From contig NZ_CP109965.1 of NCBI RefSeq assembly GCF_026725475.1, forward strand, positions 1,240,001-1,304,000: a stretch of 64,000 nucleotides of DNA, written 5' to 3'. The position numbers were made by a program, and so were the translations under genes. Each line of letters begins with the position of its first letter. The stretch's first letter is position 1. Of the stretch, positions 25,717-34,411 are shown piece after piece. The DNA is from Catenovulum adriaticum (GTDB lineage: Bacteria; Pseudomonadota; Gammaproteobacteria; Enterobacterales; Alteromonadaceae). The notes below the pieces were generated by a model that saw nothing but the letters and a program-made list of their open reading frames with translations, had not been told where the DNA came from and did not search any database.

Positions 25717-26883
25717 ATGAATTTGCATGAATATCAAGGTAAGCAATTGTTTGCGGATTATGGTTTACCGGTATCTCGCGGCATCGCAGCGCAAACGCCA
25801 CAAGAAGCGGTCGCAGCAATGAGCCAAGTAGAAGGCGACAAATATGTCGTTAAAGCTCAAGTCCATGCTGGCGGGCGTGGTAAAGCTGGCGGTGTAAAAT
25901 TAGTTGAAACTAAAGCAGAAGTTGAAGCATTTGCCAAAGAGTGGCTAGGTAAAAACCTAGTCACTTATCAAACAGATGCAAATGGTCAGCCGGTTAGCCG
26001 TATTTTGGTTGAGCCTGCTTGCCCGTTTAAGCAAGAGCTTTATTTAGGGGCTGTTGTTGACCGTTCAACTCGTCGTATTGTTTTTATGGCGTCGACTGAA
26101 GGCGGTGTAGAAATTGAAAAAGTAGCTGAAGAAACGCCTGAAAAAATACTAAAAGCGACTATAGATCCATTAACAGGTGCTCAACCTTATCAAGCCCGTG
26201 AAATGGCGTTTAAATTAGGTTTAGCAGGTAAGCAAGTTAAGCAATTTACTCAAATTTTATTAGGCTTATCTAAACTGTTTGTTGAAAAAGATGTGGCTCT
26301 AATTGAAGTTAACCCTTTAGTGATTACCGACGAAGATGACTTGTTGTGTTTAGATGCCAAAGTGGTTATTGATAGTAATGCTTTGTACCGTCATCCAGAT
26401 TTGCGTGAAATGCATGACCCAACTCAAGAAGATGAGCGTGAAGCACATGCGGCGAAATGGGAGCTTAATTACGTTGCATTAGATGGCAACATTGGCTGTA
26501 TGGTTAATGGCGCTGGCTTAGCGATGGGCACAATGGATATTGTTCAGCACCATGGCGGTAAACCAGCTAACTTTTTAGATGTTGGTGGCGGTGCGACTAA
26601 AGAGCGCGTGGTTGAAGCATTTAAAATTATTCTTTCAGATGACAAAGTAAAAGCGGTTTTAATTAACATTTTTGGTGGTATTGTACGCTGTGATTTGATT
26701 GCTGAAGGTGTAATTGGTGCGGTAGAAGAGGTTGGCGTTAAAGTACCAGTAGTGGTTCGCCTTGAAGGCAATAACGCTGAATTGGGTACACAAGTACTCG
26801 CTGATAGTGGGTTAAATATTATAGCGGCAACGAGTTTAACAGATGCTGCCGTTCAAGCCGTAAAAGCAGCGGAGGCGAAATAA
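25717..26883 (+). CDS. sucC: Succinyl-CoA synthetase beta subunit
   Basis: A 388-aa ATP-grasp subunit (MNLHEYQGKQLFADYGLP, QVHAGGRGKAGGVK) that together with SucD converts succinyl-CoA to succinate and makes ATP or GTP. The length equals that of E. coli SucC. GGxVRC motif (FGGIVRCDLIAEG) is near the C-terminus. A separate promoter is likely in the 140 bp after the sucB terminator. Its TAA shares an A with the sucD ATG, so the two are translationally coupled. Confidence 0.97.
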   Translation: MNLHEYQGKQLFADYGLPVSRGIAAQTPQEAVAAMSQVEGDKYVVKAQVHAGGRGKAGGVKLVETKAEVEAFAKEWLGKNLVTYQTDANGQPVSRILVEPACPFKQELYLGAVVDRSTRRIVFMASTEGGVEIEKVAEETPEKILKATIDPLTGAQPYQAREMAFKLGLAGKQVKQFTQILLGLSKLFVEKDVALIEVNPLVITDEDDLLCLDAKVVIDSNALYRHPDLREMHDPTQEDEREAHAAKWELNYVALDGNIGCMVNGAGLAMGTMDIVQHHGGKPANFLDVGGGATKERVVEAFKIILSDDKVKAVLINIFGGIVRCDLIAEGVIGAVEEVGVKVPVVVRLEGNNAELGTQVLADSGLNIIAATSLTDAAVQAVKAAEAK

Positions 26884-27755
26884 TGAGCATTTTAATTAAT
26901 AAAGACACAAAAGTTATTTGCCAAGGTTTTACTGGCTCGCAAGGTACTTTTCATTCAAAGCAAGCGATTGAGTATGGCACAAAAATGGTGGGTGGGGTAA
27001 CCCCAGGTAAAGGTGGTCAAACGCATTTAGATTTACCTGTATTTAATACGGTTAAAGAAGCTGTTGAAGAAACAGGCGCTCAAGCGAGTGTGATTTATGT
27101 ACCAGCCGCTTTTTGTAAAGATTCAATTTTAGAAGCGGCTAACGCAGGCATTGAATTGATTGTGTGTATTACTGAAGGCATTCCAACGCTAGATATGTTG
27201 GAATGTAAAGTTAAGTGTGATGAATTAGGCGTAGTGCTTATCGGTCCTAATTGTCCAGGTGTAATTACCCCAGGCGAATGTAAAATTGGTATTATGCCAG
27301 GTCATATTCATTTGCCAGGTCGTGTTGGTATTGTATCGCGCTCAGGTACGTTGACTTATGAAGCGGTAAAACAAACAACTGATGCAGGTTTTGGTCAATC
27401 GACTTGTGTTGGTATTGGTGGCGACCCAATTCCAGGCTCTAATTTTATCGATATTTTACAACGTTTTCAGGATGACCCTAAAACCGAAGCGATTGTGATG
27501 ATAGGTGAAATCGGTGGTAGTGCAGAAGAAGAAGCCGCTGCTTTTATTAAGCAAAATGTAACCAAACCTGTGGTTTCATATATTGCAGGTGTAACTGCGC
27601 CTCCGGGTAAGCGCATGGGCCATGCTGGTGCGATTATTTCGGGTGGTAAAGGTACAGCAGCTGAAAAATTTGCGGCATTGAAAGATGCAGGTGTTACTAC
27701 AGTTGAATCATTAGCTGATATTGGTAAAGCATTAAAAGAAAGCACTGGTTGGTAA
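26883..27755 (+). CDS. sucD: Succinyl-CoA synthetase alpha subunit
   Basis: A 290-aa CoA-binding subunit. GFTGSQGTFHSKQAIEYGT begins the CoA-binding domain, GPNCPGVITPGECKIG is the ligase signature, and GKRMGHAGAIISGGKG carries the phosphorylated histidine. Ends the sucCD pair, followed by a terminator. Confidence 0.97.
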   Translation: MSILINKDTKVICQGFTGSQGTFHSKQAIEYGTKMVGGVTPGKGGQTHLDLPVFNTVKEAVEETGAQASVIYVPAAFCKDSILEAANAGIELIVCITEGIPTLDMLECKVKCDELGVVLIGPNCPGVITPGECKIGIMPGHIHLPGRVGIVSRSGTLTYEAVKQTTDAGFGQSTCVGIGGDPIPGSNFIDILQRFQDDPKTEAIVMIGEIGGSAEEEAAAFIKQNVTKPVVSYIAGVTAPPGKRMGHAGAIISGGKGTAAEKFAALKDAGVTTVESLADIGKALKESTGW

Positions 27756-27796
27756 TTATTAGCTAACCCACTTGCAAGTTTTTGTGCTTCAAGATA

Positions 27797-27823
27797 AAAC
27801 CGACGGTCTCTGTCGGTTTTTTT
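27797..27823 (+). terminator. Terminator of sucCD
   Basis: Stem AAACCGAC/GTCGGTTT, loop GGTCTCT, followed by a T-run. Confidence 0.9.
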
Positions 27824-27838
27824 GTTGTAGGAACTAAA

Positions 27839-28231
27839 ATGTTTGAATTATTAATGTCAGTCCGAGATTACGAATGTGATATGCAATCCATTGTAAACAA
27901 TAGTGTTTATATGAATTATTTAGAGCATGCGCGACATGAATTTTTAAAAAGTATCAATCTTGATTTTGCAGCTTTGACTCAAGCTGGAATTAATTTAGTG
28001 GTTGTACGTGCTGAATTAGATTATAAATCCCCATTAAAAAGCGGCAATCATTTCACTGTTAGTGTGCAGCTTGAACAAATATCTAAACTTCGTTTTGCAT
28101 TTAATCAAACGATTAAAACAACAGAAGGTAAACTTATTTTACAAGCCAAAGTAACAGGTACGTCTATTAATGAGAAAGGACGACCTCAATTTCCAAGTAA
28201 ATTATTAGCGGTATTTGAACAAAATAGTTAA
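27839..28231 (+). CDS. Hotdog-fold (4HBT) acyl-CoA thioesterase
   Basis: A 130-aa YbgC/FadM-type hotdog protein. The N-terminal sheet and the hot-dog helix carry SIVNNSVYMNYLEHARHEFL, where the Asp of most family members is replaced by Asn (IVNNSVY), the tyrosine and glutamate-rich helix following as usual. The ATG at 27839 is chosen because TAGGAACT precedes it; the open frame starts 19 codons earlier inside the sucD terminator. It probably hydrolyses short or medium acyl-CoA thioesters; the substrate is unknown. Confidence 0.82.
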   Translation: MFELLMSVRDYECDMQSIVNNSVYMNYLEHARHEFLKSINLDFAALTQAGINLVVVRAELDYKSPLKSGNHFTVSVQLEQISKLRFAFNQTIKTTEGKLILQAKVTGTSINEKGRPQFPSKLLAVFEQNS

Positions 28232-28348
28232 ACTTGTTTTGTGATTCATCGCCAAATTTATAAAAATTATAAATATAGATTACGATTTTATATTTTTATT
28301 TTACTTAATTTAATCTATATTAAGGACTTAACTAAAGAAGGAAATATT

Positions 28349-28630
28349 ATGAAAAAAGCACTACTTGTTTTCTCTGGTTTAATTTTCTCTGGGCACTTAT
28401 TTGCAGCACCGGCGCAAGTGGCGTTATGTGCAACATGCCATGGTCAAAATGGTATTTCCACTATGCCTATTTATCCAAATTTAGCAGGCCAAAAAGAGCA
28501 ATATTTGCTATCTCAACTTAAAAAGTTTAAAGATGGAACTCGCCCTGATCCAATAATGAAAGGTATGGTTGCAGCTTTAACTGAAGACGATATGAAAGCG
28601 TTGGCTAAATATTATGCCGAGCTAAAATAA
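28349..28630 (+). CDS. Small periplasmic class I cytochrome c
   Basis: A 93-aa protein: signal peptide MKKALLVFSGLIFSGHLFAA cleaved near residue 20, then one heme-binding motif CATCHGQNG and a methionine ligand candidate in DPIMKGMVAAL. A mature form of about 73 residues matches the small cytochrome c553/c4-half type. The ATG at 28349 follows AAGGA by 6 nt; an upstream extension to 28241 has no signal-like sequence. It carries electrons in the periplasm; the partner enzyme is not evident from neighbours. Confidence 0.88.
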   Translation: MKKALLVFSGLIFSGHLFAAPAQVALCATCHGQNGISTMPIYPNLAGQKEQYLLSQLKKFKDGTRPDPIMKGMVAALTEDDMKALAKYYAELK

Positions 28631-28685
28631 TAGAGATACGTTAATTAACCTCTAAATATTTATTCCATTTGGTTGAATTTATATT

Positions 28686-28716
28686 AAAAGCCACTTAAAT
28701 ATTAAGTGGCTTTTTT
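28686..28716. terminator. Bidirectional terminator between cytochrome c and MarR genes
   Basis: AAAAGCCACTTAA/TTAAGTGGCTTTTTT around an ATA loop. A-run and T-run on the two sides serve both convergent genes. Confidence 0.88.
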
Positions 28717-28721
28717 GATGG

Positions 28722-29165
28722 CTAGTCTAAAATATCGGTCAAATTTTCATTTAACATATTTAAAACTTTGGTTGTGGTACGTAACTCGTCTGTAGGTATG
28801 CCTTTAATCATGCTGGTACTGACCGACGCAAGCGCTTGATTTAAATTTGTTTTAACTTGCTCTCCGGTTTCCGATAAGCGGATAGTCGCTTGGCGTTTAT
28901 TTTCTTTGATGACGCGTCTGACAATCCAACCTTGGTGATTTAATTGATCTAATAAGCGGGTTATGGCTGCTTTGTCTTTATGCGTTTTATTAATGAGTTG
29001 GTGCTGCTCAATTCCAGTTTTAGGGATTAAATTTAATAAAAAAAATGCTTCTGGAGTTGTTTGGTAATGGTGTTGTTGAATAAGTTGCTTGATAACTTGC
29101 TTCATTAAGAATGCGCTCCCATTGAGCGCATATCCTAAGGTTTTTTCAATATCCGATTTTGGCAT
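28722..29165 (-). CDS. MarR-family transcriptional regulator
   Basis: A 147-aa winged-helix regulator. The DNA-binding part reads LINKTHKDKAAITRLLDQLN (recognition helix) followed by GWIVRRVIKENKRQATIRLS (wing), flanked by dimerisation helices. Such proteins are usually local repressors released by small phenolic ligands. The ATG at 29165 has AGGA 10 nt upstream. A GTG at 29198 would add 11 residues and cannot be excluded. Its target is not obvious; the 97 bp up to the dxs stop codon offer a candidate operator only for itself. Confidence 0.85.
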   Translation of the reverse strand: MPKSDIEKTLGYALNGSAFLMKQVIKQLIQQHHYQTTPEAFFLLNLIPKTGIEQHQLINKTHKDKAAITRLLDQLNHQGWIVRRVIKENKRQATIRLSETGEQVKTNLNQALASVSTSMIKGIPTDELRTTTKVLNMLNENLTDILD

Positions 29166-29262
29166 TATGGCTTTATCCTGAACCCGATTTAATGCCACAT
29201 AACCTATAACGGCATTAAATAAACGTTTTTAGTCATGATTAAATCATCGTTAAACGAGTTAA

Positions 29263-31128
29263 TTAATGGGTAATAAAACAATTGATTTGCTCAATAATAC
29301 CGTCGGTATCTAACTTTAGCTGTTGGTATAACTCGGCTTGGCTACCGTGTTTTACAAACTCATCAGGAACACCAATAGTTAAACAAGGTGTAAACTGTTT
29401 AAGCTGAGCTAGGGTTTCTAGTACGGCACTACCAGCACCACCGCTTACACAATTATCTTCTATCGTAATAATGTAATCATGTTGCTCTGCTGCTGTTTTT
29501 ATAGCGTTTATATCAATCGGTTTAACAAAGCGCATATCATAAACACTTGCATTTAATTTTTCTGCGGCTTGTGTCGCATACTGGCAAAGCGTGCCAAAAT
29601 TTAAAATAGCTATTTTTTGGCCTTGGCGTAAGTGTTTAGCTTGCCCAATTGTTAATTCGCTCATAGTGGCATTAATTGGTGTGTTTGGCCCTGTGCCTCT
29701 TGGATAGCGCACAACAGCGGGTTGCGGTAACTGATAGCCTGTATATAGCATTTGTCGACACTCGTTTTCATCTGAGGGTGTCATTATGACTAAATTAGGG
29801 ATGCAACGTAAAAAGCTCAAATCGAACGTACCTTGATGGGTTGGGCCATCAGCACCGACAATCCCTGCACGATCAACCGCAAATAAAACCGGCAAGTTTT
29901 GCAGAGCAACATCATGAATGAGTTGATCATAGCCACGCTGTAAAAAGGTTGAGTAAATCGCAACAACTGGTTTTAAACCTGCAATAGCCATACCTGTCGC
30001 TAACGTAATTGCATGTTGCTCTGCAATGGCAACATCAAAATATTGTTTAGGAAACGCTTTTGAAAATTTAACCATGCCTGAGCCTTCACGCATAGCAGGG
30101 GTGATTGCCATTAATTTATTGTCGCTTTGTGCCATGTCACACAGCCAATCACCAAATACTTTTGAATACGTGGGGGATGGGCTCGATTTTTTAGGTAGCT
30201 CGGTGGTTTTTAAATCAAATTTAGGAACGGCGTGATAACCAATGGGATCTTTTTCAGCGGGTTGATAGCCTTTTCCTTTTTTTGTGACAACATGTAGCAG
30301 CTGTGGTCCTTTTAAACTGCGCATGTTTTTTAAGGTATTAACTAACGCTAGTACATCATGACCGTCAATTGGGCCAATATAGTTAAATCCCAGCTCTTCA
30401 AAAATGGTACTTGGTGCTATCATGCCTTTTAAATGTTCTTCAGCCTTACTGGCTAGCTCTTTAATTGGCGGCATAGAGCTTAAGATTTTTTTGCCACTTT
30501 CTCTAAACGAGGTATAAACAGAGCCAGATAAAATTTTAGCTAAATGACTATTTAGTGCGCCGACGTTTTCCGAAATTGACATATCATTATCATTGAGCAC
30601 AACTAACATATCTTTATTAAGGTGACCTGCGTGATTCATTGCCTCAAATGCCATACCAGCGGTAATAGCACCGTCACCTATAACGGCAACTGATTGTCGG
30701 CCTTTGGCTTCTTTTTCGGCAGCAATTGCAATCCCCAAAGCCGCACTGATTGAAGTTGAGGAGTGACCCACACTTAAAGTGTCGTACTCACTTTCTTCAC
30801 GCCAGGGAAACGGGTGTAAGCCATTGTATTGTCTGATACTGTTAATTTGCTCGCGACGACCAGTCAAAATTTTATGTGGGTAAGCTTGATGGCCCACGTC
30901 CCAAATTAATTTATCAAAGGGCGTATTATAAACATAATGCAGCGCGACGGTTAGCTCAACTGTACCTAAACCTGATGCAAAATGACCACTGCTTTTGCTA
31001 ACACAAGCTAATAAAAAGTCACGTAACTCATTAGCGAGTTCAGGCAACTCATTAACTGGCAAGCTACGTAACTCGTCTGGCTCGTTAATTAGTCTTAATC
31101 TGGGGTATTTGTGTATATTAGTGCTCAT
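29263..31128 (-). CDS. dxs: 1-deoxy-D-xylulose-5-phosphate synthase
   Basis: A 621-aa thiamine-diphosphate enzyme making DXP from pyruvate and glyceraldehyde 3-phosphate, first step of the MEP isoprenoid pathway. GDGAITAGMAFEAMNHAG is the ThDP-binding segment, AIAEQHAITLATGMA carries the catalytic Glu region, and GADGPTHQGTFDLSFLRCIP is a family signature. Length matches E. coli Dxs (620 aa). It lies 4 bp after ispA and so in an ispA-dxs-xseB unit, a common gammaproteobacterial grouping. Confidence 0.97.
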   Translation of the reverse strand: MSTNIHKYPRLRLINEPDELRSLPVNELPELANELRDFLLACVSKSSGHFASGLGTVELTVALHYVYNTPFDKLIWDVGHQAYPHKILTGRREQINSIRQYNGLHPFPWREESEYDTLSVGHSSTSISAALGIAIAAEKEAKGRQSVAVIGDGAITAGMAFEAMNHAGHLNKDMLVVLNDNDMSISENVGALNSHLAKILSGSVYTSFRESGKKILSSMPPIKELASKAEEHLKGMIAPSTIFEELGFNYIGPIDGHDVLALVNTLKNMRSLKGPQLLHVVTKKGKGYQPAEKDPIGYHAVPKFDLKTTELPKKSSPSPTYSKVFGDWLCDMAQSDNKLMAITPAMREGSGMVKFSKAFPKQYFDVAIAEQHAITLATGMAIAGLKPVVAIYSTFLQRGYDQLIHDVALQNLPVLFAVDRAGIVGADGPTHQGTFDLSFLRCIPNLVIMTPSDENECRQMLYTGYQLPQPAVVRYPRGTGPNTPINATMSELTIGQAKHLRQGQKIAILNFGTLCQYATQAAEKLNASVYDMRFVKPIDINAIKTAAEQHDYIITIEDNCVSGGAGSAVLETLAQLKQFTPCLTIGVPDEFVKHGSQAELYQQLKLDTDGIIEQINCFITH

Positions 31129-31132
31129 GTAA

Positions 31133-32017
31133 TTAGTGTTGTCGCTTAATTATAAACTGGGCAAAATCCATTAGAGGCTGTGTATTGTAGGGGAGATCTT
31201 CAATTTGCTCTAGTGCTGATTGAAAAACTTGCTCCGCTTTGTGCACTGCGCCCGTTAAACCAAGTAAGCTAGGGTAAGTACTTTTATTTGACTTTTGATC
31301 TGACCCTTGTGGTTTACCCAATGCATCTGTGGTTGCAGTTACGTCTAAAATATCGTCTTGTATTTGAAAAGCCAAACCGATTAGCTCTGCAAATCGTTCA
31401 AATTTTTGTTTTTGCTCATCGCTTAAATTACGTTGTGCTGCGCAGCCCATGCTAACCGCGGCTTTAAGTAAAGCGCCGGTTTTTAAGCTATGAATGTTGG
31501 CAAGTGATTCTAAACCAACAGATTTATTTTCAGCTTCTAAATCAAGAGACTGGCCGCCACACATGCCTTGGTAACCTGAAGCTTGTGCTAAAATTTTTAC
31601 CCAGCTGAGTTTTATGTCAGTCTGTACATCGGCGTTAATCAGTAATTCAAATGCCAGCGTTTGTAATGCATCTCCTGCTAAAATAGCATGCGCTTCATCA
31701 AATTGAATATGACAGGTTGGTTTACCACGGCGAAGATCGTCATCATCCATGGCAGGCAAATCGTCATGCACTAGTGAATAGCTATGGATACATTCAAGCG
31801 CTACGGCTGCAGGTTGGATAAGTTTAGGATCGATTGCCAATACTTTTGCCATAATTTGCAGTAAAAAAGGTCTGAGTCTTTTCCCGCCATTACTCACGCT
31901 ATATTCCATTGCCTGATGCAATTTAGGCGCTATATCGTTAGGCAACTGGCTAAACGTTTGGACCAAGGTTTGATTAAACTCAGTTTGAAAACGTTGTAGC
32001 TCGGTTTGAATACACAT
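31133..32017 (-). CDS. ispA: Farnesyl diphosphate synthase
   Basis: A 294-aa trans-prenyltransferase condensing DMAPP and IPP to farnesyl diphosphate. The first aspartate-rich motif is in HDDLPAMDDDDLRRGKPT, the second in QIQDDILDVT; NGGKRLRPFL provides the IPP-binding region. The ATG overlaps the xseB stop by one base, so the three genes xseB-ispA-dxs are co-expressed. Confidence 0.97.
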   Translation of the reverse strand: MCIQTELQRFQTEFNQTLVQTFSQLPNDIAPKLHQAMEYSVSNGGKRLRPFLLQIMAKVLAIDPKLIQPAAVALECIHSYSLVHDDLPAMDDDDLRRGKPTCHIQFDEAHAILAGDALQTLAFELLINADVQTDIKLSWVKILAQASGYQGMCGGQSLDLEAENKSVGLESLANIHSLKTGALLKAAVSMGCAAQRNLSDEQKQKFERFAELIGLAFQIQDDILDVTATTDALGKPQGSDQKSNKSTYPSLLGLTGAVHKAEQVFQSALEQIEDLPYNTQPLMDFAQFIIKRQH

Positions 32018-32262
32018 TAATTTAATGTCTCTATACTGGTATCGATTAATTCTGACTGGCCGTTTTTATCCATTAAAATTTTAATTTTTTGCTCTGCAGA
32101 ATCTAACTTTTGTTGACTGGCTCTAACTAAACCTACGCCTCGTTCAAATTGTTTGAGTGCTTCTTCAAGTGGTAATTCACCTAACTCTAATTGCTCAATC
32201 ACTTTTTCTAATTCCGACATGCTTGCTTCAAGGCTCATGTTTTCTGGTTTTTTACTCGGCAT
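32017..32262 (-). CDS. xseB: Exodeoxyribonuclease VII small subunit
   Basis: An 81-aa all-helical protein, with MSELEKVIEQLELGELPLEE and FERGVGLVRASQQKLDSAEQ typical of XseB. It binds XseA to make exonuclease VII. Length matches E. coli XseB (80 aa). It is first in the xseB-ispA-dxs unit, facing pomA. Confidence 0.95.
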   Translation of the reverse strand: MPSKKPENMSLEASMSELEKVIEQLELGELPLEEALKQFERGVGLVRASQQKLDSAEQKIKILMDKNGQSELIDTSIETLN

Positions 32263-32576
32263 TGTTCTTTAGTCTCTTTTCAATCTGTCTATATAATTTA
32301 CGCAAATATTTTACCCCAAATCTATCAGATAAATTGGTTAATTTAAAAAAAACCTGTGTAAATTGAAAATAAATTAACTTAAGCAGATGAAAAAGCTAAG
32401 CTTTTGGTTTATCTTGCCGATAGATTAGCCAGTACCTATGGTTTTGCAACGTCTAAACTTGCGGCTAACCTTAAGTCGGTTTAAATTTAAATCAATTCTA
32501 AAAATTATATTTACTATTATTAGCAGTTAATAAACATGAGCAAAATGAGCTTACACACTACAATTTGGAGGCCTAT
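32263..32576. other. Divergent region between xseB and pomA
   Basis: 314 bp without a gene. It must carry both promoters. A strong GGAGG ribosome site at 32567-32571 decides the pomA start at the GTG 5 nt downstream. No confident promoter pair was identified. Confidence 0.4.
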
Positions 32577-33335
32577 GTGGATTTAGCAACGGTTATTGGA
32601 ATAATTGGTGCAATCGCATTTATCGTGATGGCAATGATCCTGGGCGGCGACTTAAGCATGTTTTTTGATGTGCCATCAGTGCTTATTGTATTTTGTGGGT
32701 CTTTGTTTGTTGTGTTAGCCAATTTTACCATGGGGCAATTTTTTGGCATTGGTAAAATTCTTGGCAAAGCTTTTATGTTTAAAATTGAAAGCCCTGAAGA
32801 ATTGATCGAAAAATCAGTTGAAATGGCTGATGCAGCCAGAAAAGGCGGCTTTTTAGCCTTAGAAGAAGCTCAAATTGATAATCCTTTTATGCGTAAAGGG
32901 GTTGATATGCTTGTGGATGGGCATGATGGTGATGTAGTAAAAGCCACCTTGTCTAAAGATATTGAGTTAACCACCGAGCGCCATGAAGCGGGGGTTGGCT
33001 TGCTAAAAGCATTAGGCGATGTTGCGCCTGCAATGGGGATGATAGGTACACTGATTGGTTTGGTTGCTATGTTATCGAATATGGACGATCCTAAAGCAAT
33101 TGGCCCTGCGATGGCAGTTGCATTATTGACCACGCTTTATGGCGCTTTTTTAGCAAATGTTATCGCATTGCCGCTTGCGGCCAAATTAACTTTGCGTAAA
33201 GAAGAAGAAAAACTGAATCAAAGTTTGATTTTGGATGCTATTCTGGGTATTCAAGATGGTCAAAATCCTAGGGTGATTGAGGGAGTATTAAAAAACTATT
33301 TGGCTGAATCTAAACGCTCAGTGGCTCAAGAGTAG
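32577..33335 (+). CDS. pomA: Na+-type flagellar stator subunit PomA
   Basis: A 252-aa MotA/PomA-family membrane protein with four helices. It starts VDLATVIGIIGAIAFIVMAM, shares FMFKIESPEELIEKSVEMAD and LGDVAPAMGMIGTLIGLVAM with Vibrio PomA, and ends in a charged cytoplasmic tail. With PomB it forms the sodium-driven stator. The GTG at 32577 follows GGAGG; the TTG at 32565 lies within the ribosome-site region. Length fits PomA (253 aa). Confidence 0.95.
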   Translation: MDLATVIGIIGAIAFIVMAMILGGDLSMFFDVPSVLIVFCGSLFVVLANFTMGQFFGIGKILGKAFMFKIESPEELIEKSVEMADAARKGGFLALEEAQIDNPFMRKGVDMLVDGHDGDVVKATLSKDIELTTERHEAGVGLLKALGDVAPAMGMIGTLIGLVAMLSNMDDPKAIGPAMAVALLTTLYGAFLANVIALPLAAKLTLRKEEEKLNQSLILDAILGIQDGQNPRVIEGVLKNYLAESKRSVAQE

Positions 33336-33346
33336 GGAGCAAAGCA

Positions 33347-34294
33347 ATGGTTGATGATTGTCCTCCATGTAAAAAATGTCCACCGCCGGGTTTACCAGCG
33401 TGGATGGGCACATTTGCGGATTTAATGTCGTTATTAATGTGCTTTTTTGTTTTACTGCTCGCATTTTCAGAAATGGACGTACTTAAATTTAAACAAATTG
33501 CAGGCTCAATGAAATTTGCGTTTGGGGTACAAAACAAATTAGAAATTAAAGATATCCCTAAAGGAACGTCTGTAATTGCACAAGAATTCAGACCAGGTCG
33601 CCCTGATCCAACGCCTATTGAAACCATACAACAGCAAACTGTTGAAATGACTCAGCCCACTTTAGAGTTTGAAGCCGGTGATGAAGATTCAGCGGGTGGT
33701 CGGCAAAAACAAAGAGGCGATCAACGCGGTGGTACAGCCGCAGACTCGGCCAGCGCCCAGTCATCCACCGCTCAGTCACAATCTTCAGCAGAAGAAATGA
33801 GTGAACTCGTTAAAAAGATAGCGCAGCAACTAGAAGAGCAAATTGTCGATGGCGCAATTGAACTTGAATCTTTAGGCCAGCAAATTATTATTCGAATTCG
33901 AGAAAATGGTGCATTTCCATCAGGTTCTGCTTTTTTACAGTCTCAATTTAAGCCTATTATTCGTCAAGTGGCAGAACTTTTAAATGAAGTTCCGGGCGAA
34001 ATCACAGTTTCAGGACATACAGATAACCAAAATGCTATCTCTGAATTGTATAGCTCAAATTGGGAGTTATCTGCAAAACGTGCCGTTGCGGTTGCGCACG
34101 AAATGTTAACGGTCCCCGGGTTTGATCAACATAGATTAATTGTAGTAGGCCATGCCGATACACGGCCATTAGTACCTAATAATACGCAGGCTAATCGACG
34201 TCGTAATCGACGAGTCGAAATTTCGATATTGCAAGGTAAAGCAAAAGAGTCAGACCCAATTACCGTTTCACCCAATACAACAATTACCCAATAA
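33347..34294 (+). CDS. pomB: Na+-type flagellar stator subunit PomB
   Basis: A 315-aa MotB/PomB-family protein. The single transmembrane helix LMSLLMCFFVLLLAFSEMDV follows TFAD with the ion-binding aspartate at residue 25. A plug/linker region with Gln/Ser stretches leads into a C-terminal OmpA-like domain (VSGHTDNQNA, SAKRAVAVAHEM, ANRRRNRRVEISIL) that binds peptidoglycan. The sequence up to about residue 100 follows Vibrio PomB closely, supporting Na+ coupling. It is 11 bp after pomA. Confidence 0.95.
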   Translation: MVDDCPPCKKCPPPGLPAWMGTFADLMSLLMCFFVLLLAFSEMDVLKFKQIAGSMKFAFGVQNKLEIKDIPKGTSVIAQEFRPGRPDPTPIETIQQQTVEMTQPTLEFEAGDEDSAGGRQKQRGDQRGGTAADSASAQSSTAQSQSSAEEMSELVKKIAQQLEEQIVDGAIELESLGQQIIIRIRENGAFPSGSAFLQSQFKPIIRQVAELLNEVPGEITVSGHTDNQNAISELYSSNWELSAKRAVAVAHEMLTVPGFDQHRLIVVGHADTRPLVPNNTQANRRRNRRVEISILQGKAKESDPITVSPNTTITQ

Positions 34295-34298
34295 AGGG

Positions 34299-34324
34299 TT
34301 GCCCAAGTTAATTGACTTGGGCAA
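34299..34324 (+). terminator. Hairpin after pomB
   Basis: Perfect 10-bp stem TTGCCCAAGT/ACTTGGGCAA with loop TAATTG, 5 bp past the pomB stop. The T-rich tail is interrupted, so strength is moderate. Confidence 0.7.
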
Positions 34325-34411
34325 TTAGTTTAGTAAAACCATTCTTTCTGATGATTAAATTCAGTATAATCGCCGACCAAATTTATCCGATTTAATAATG
34401 TGACCCAAGAT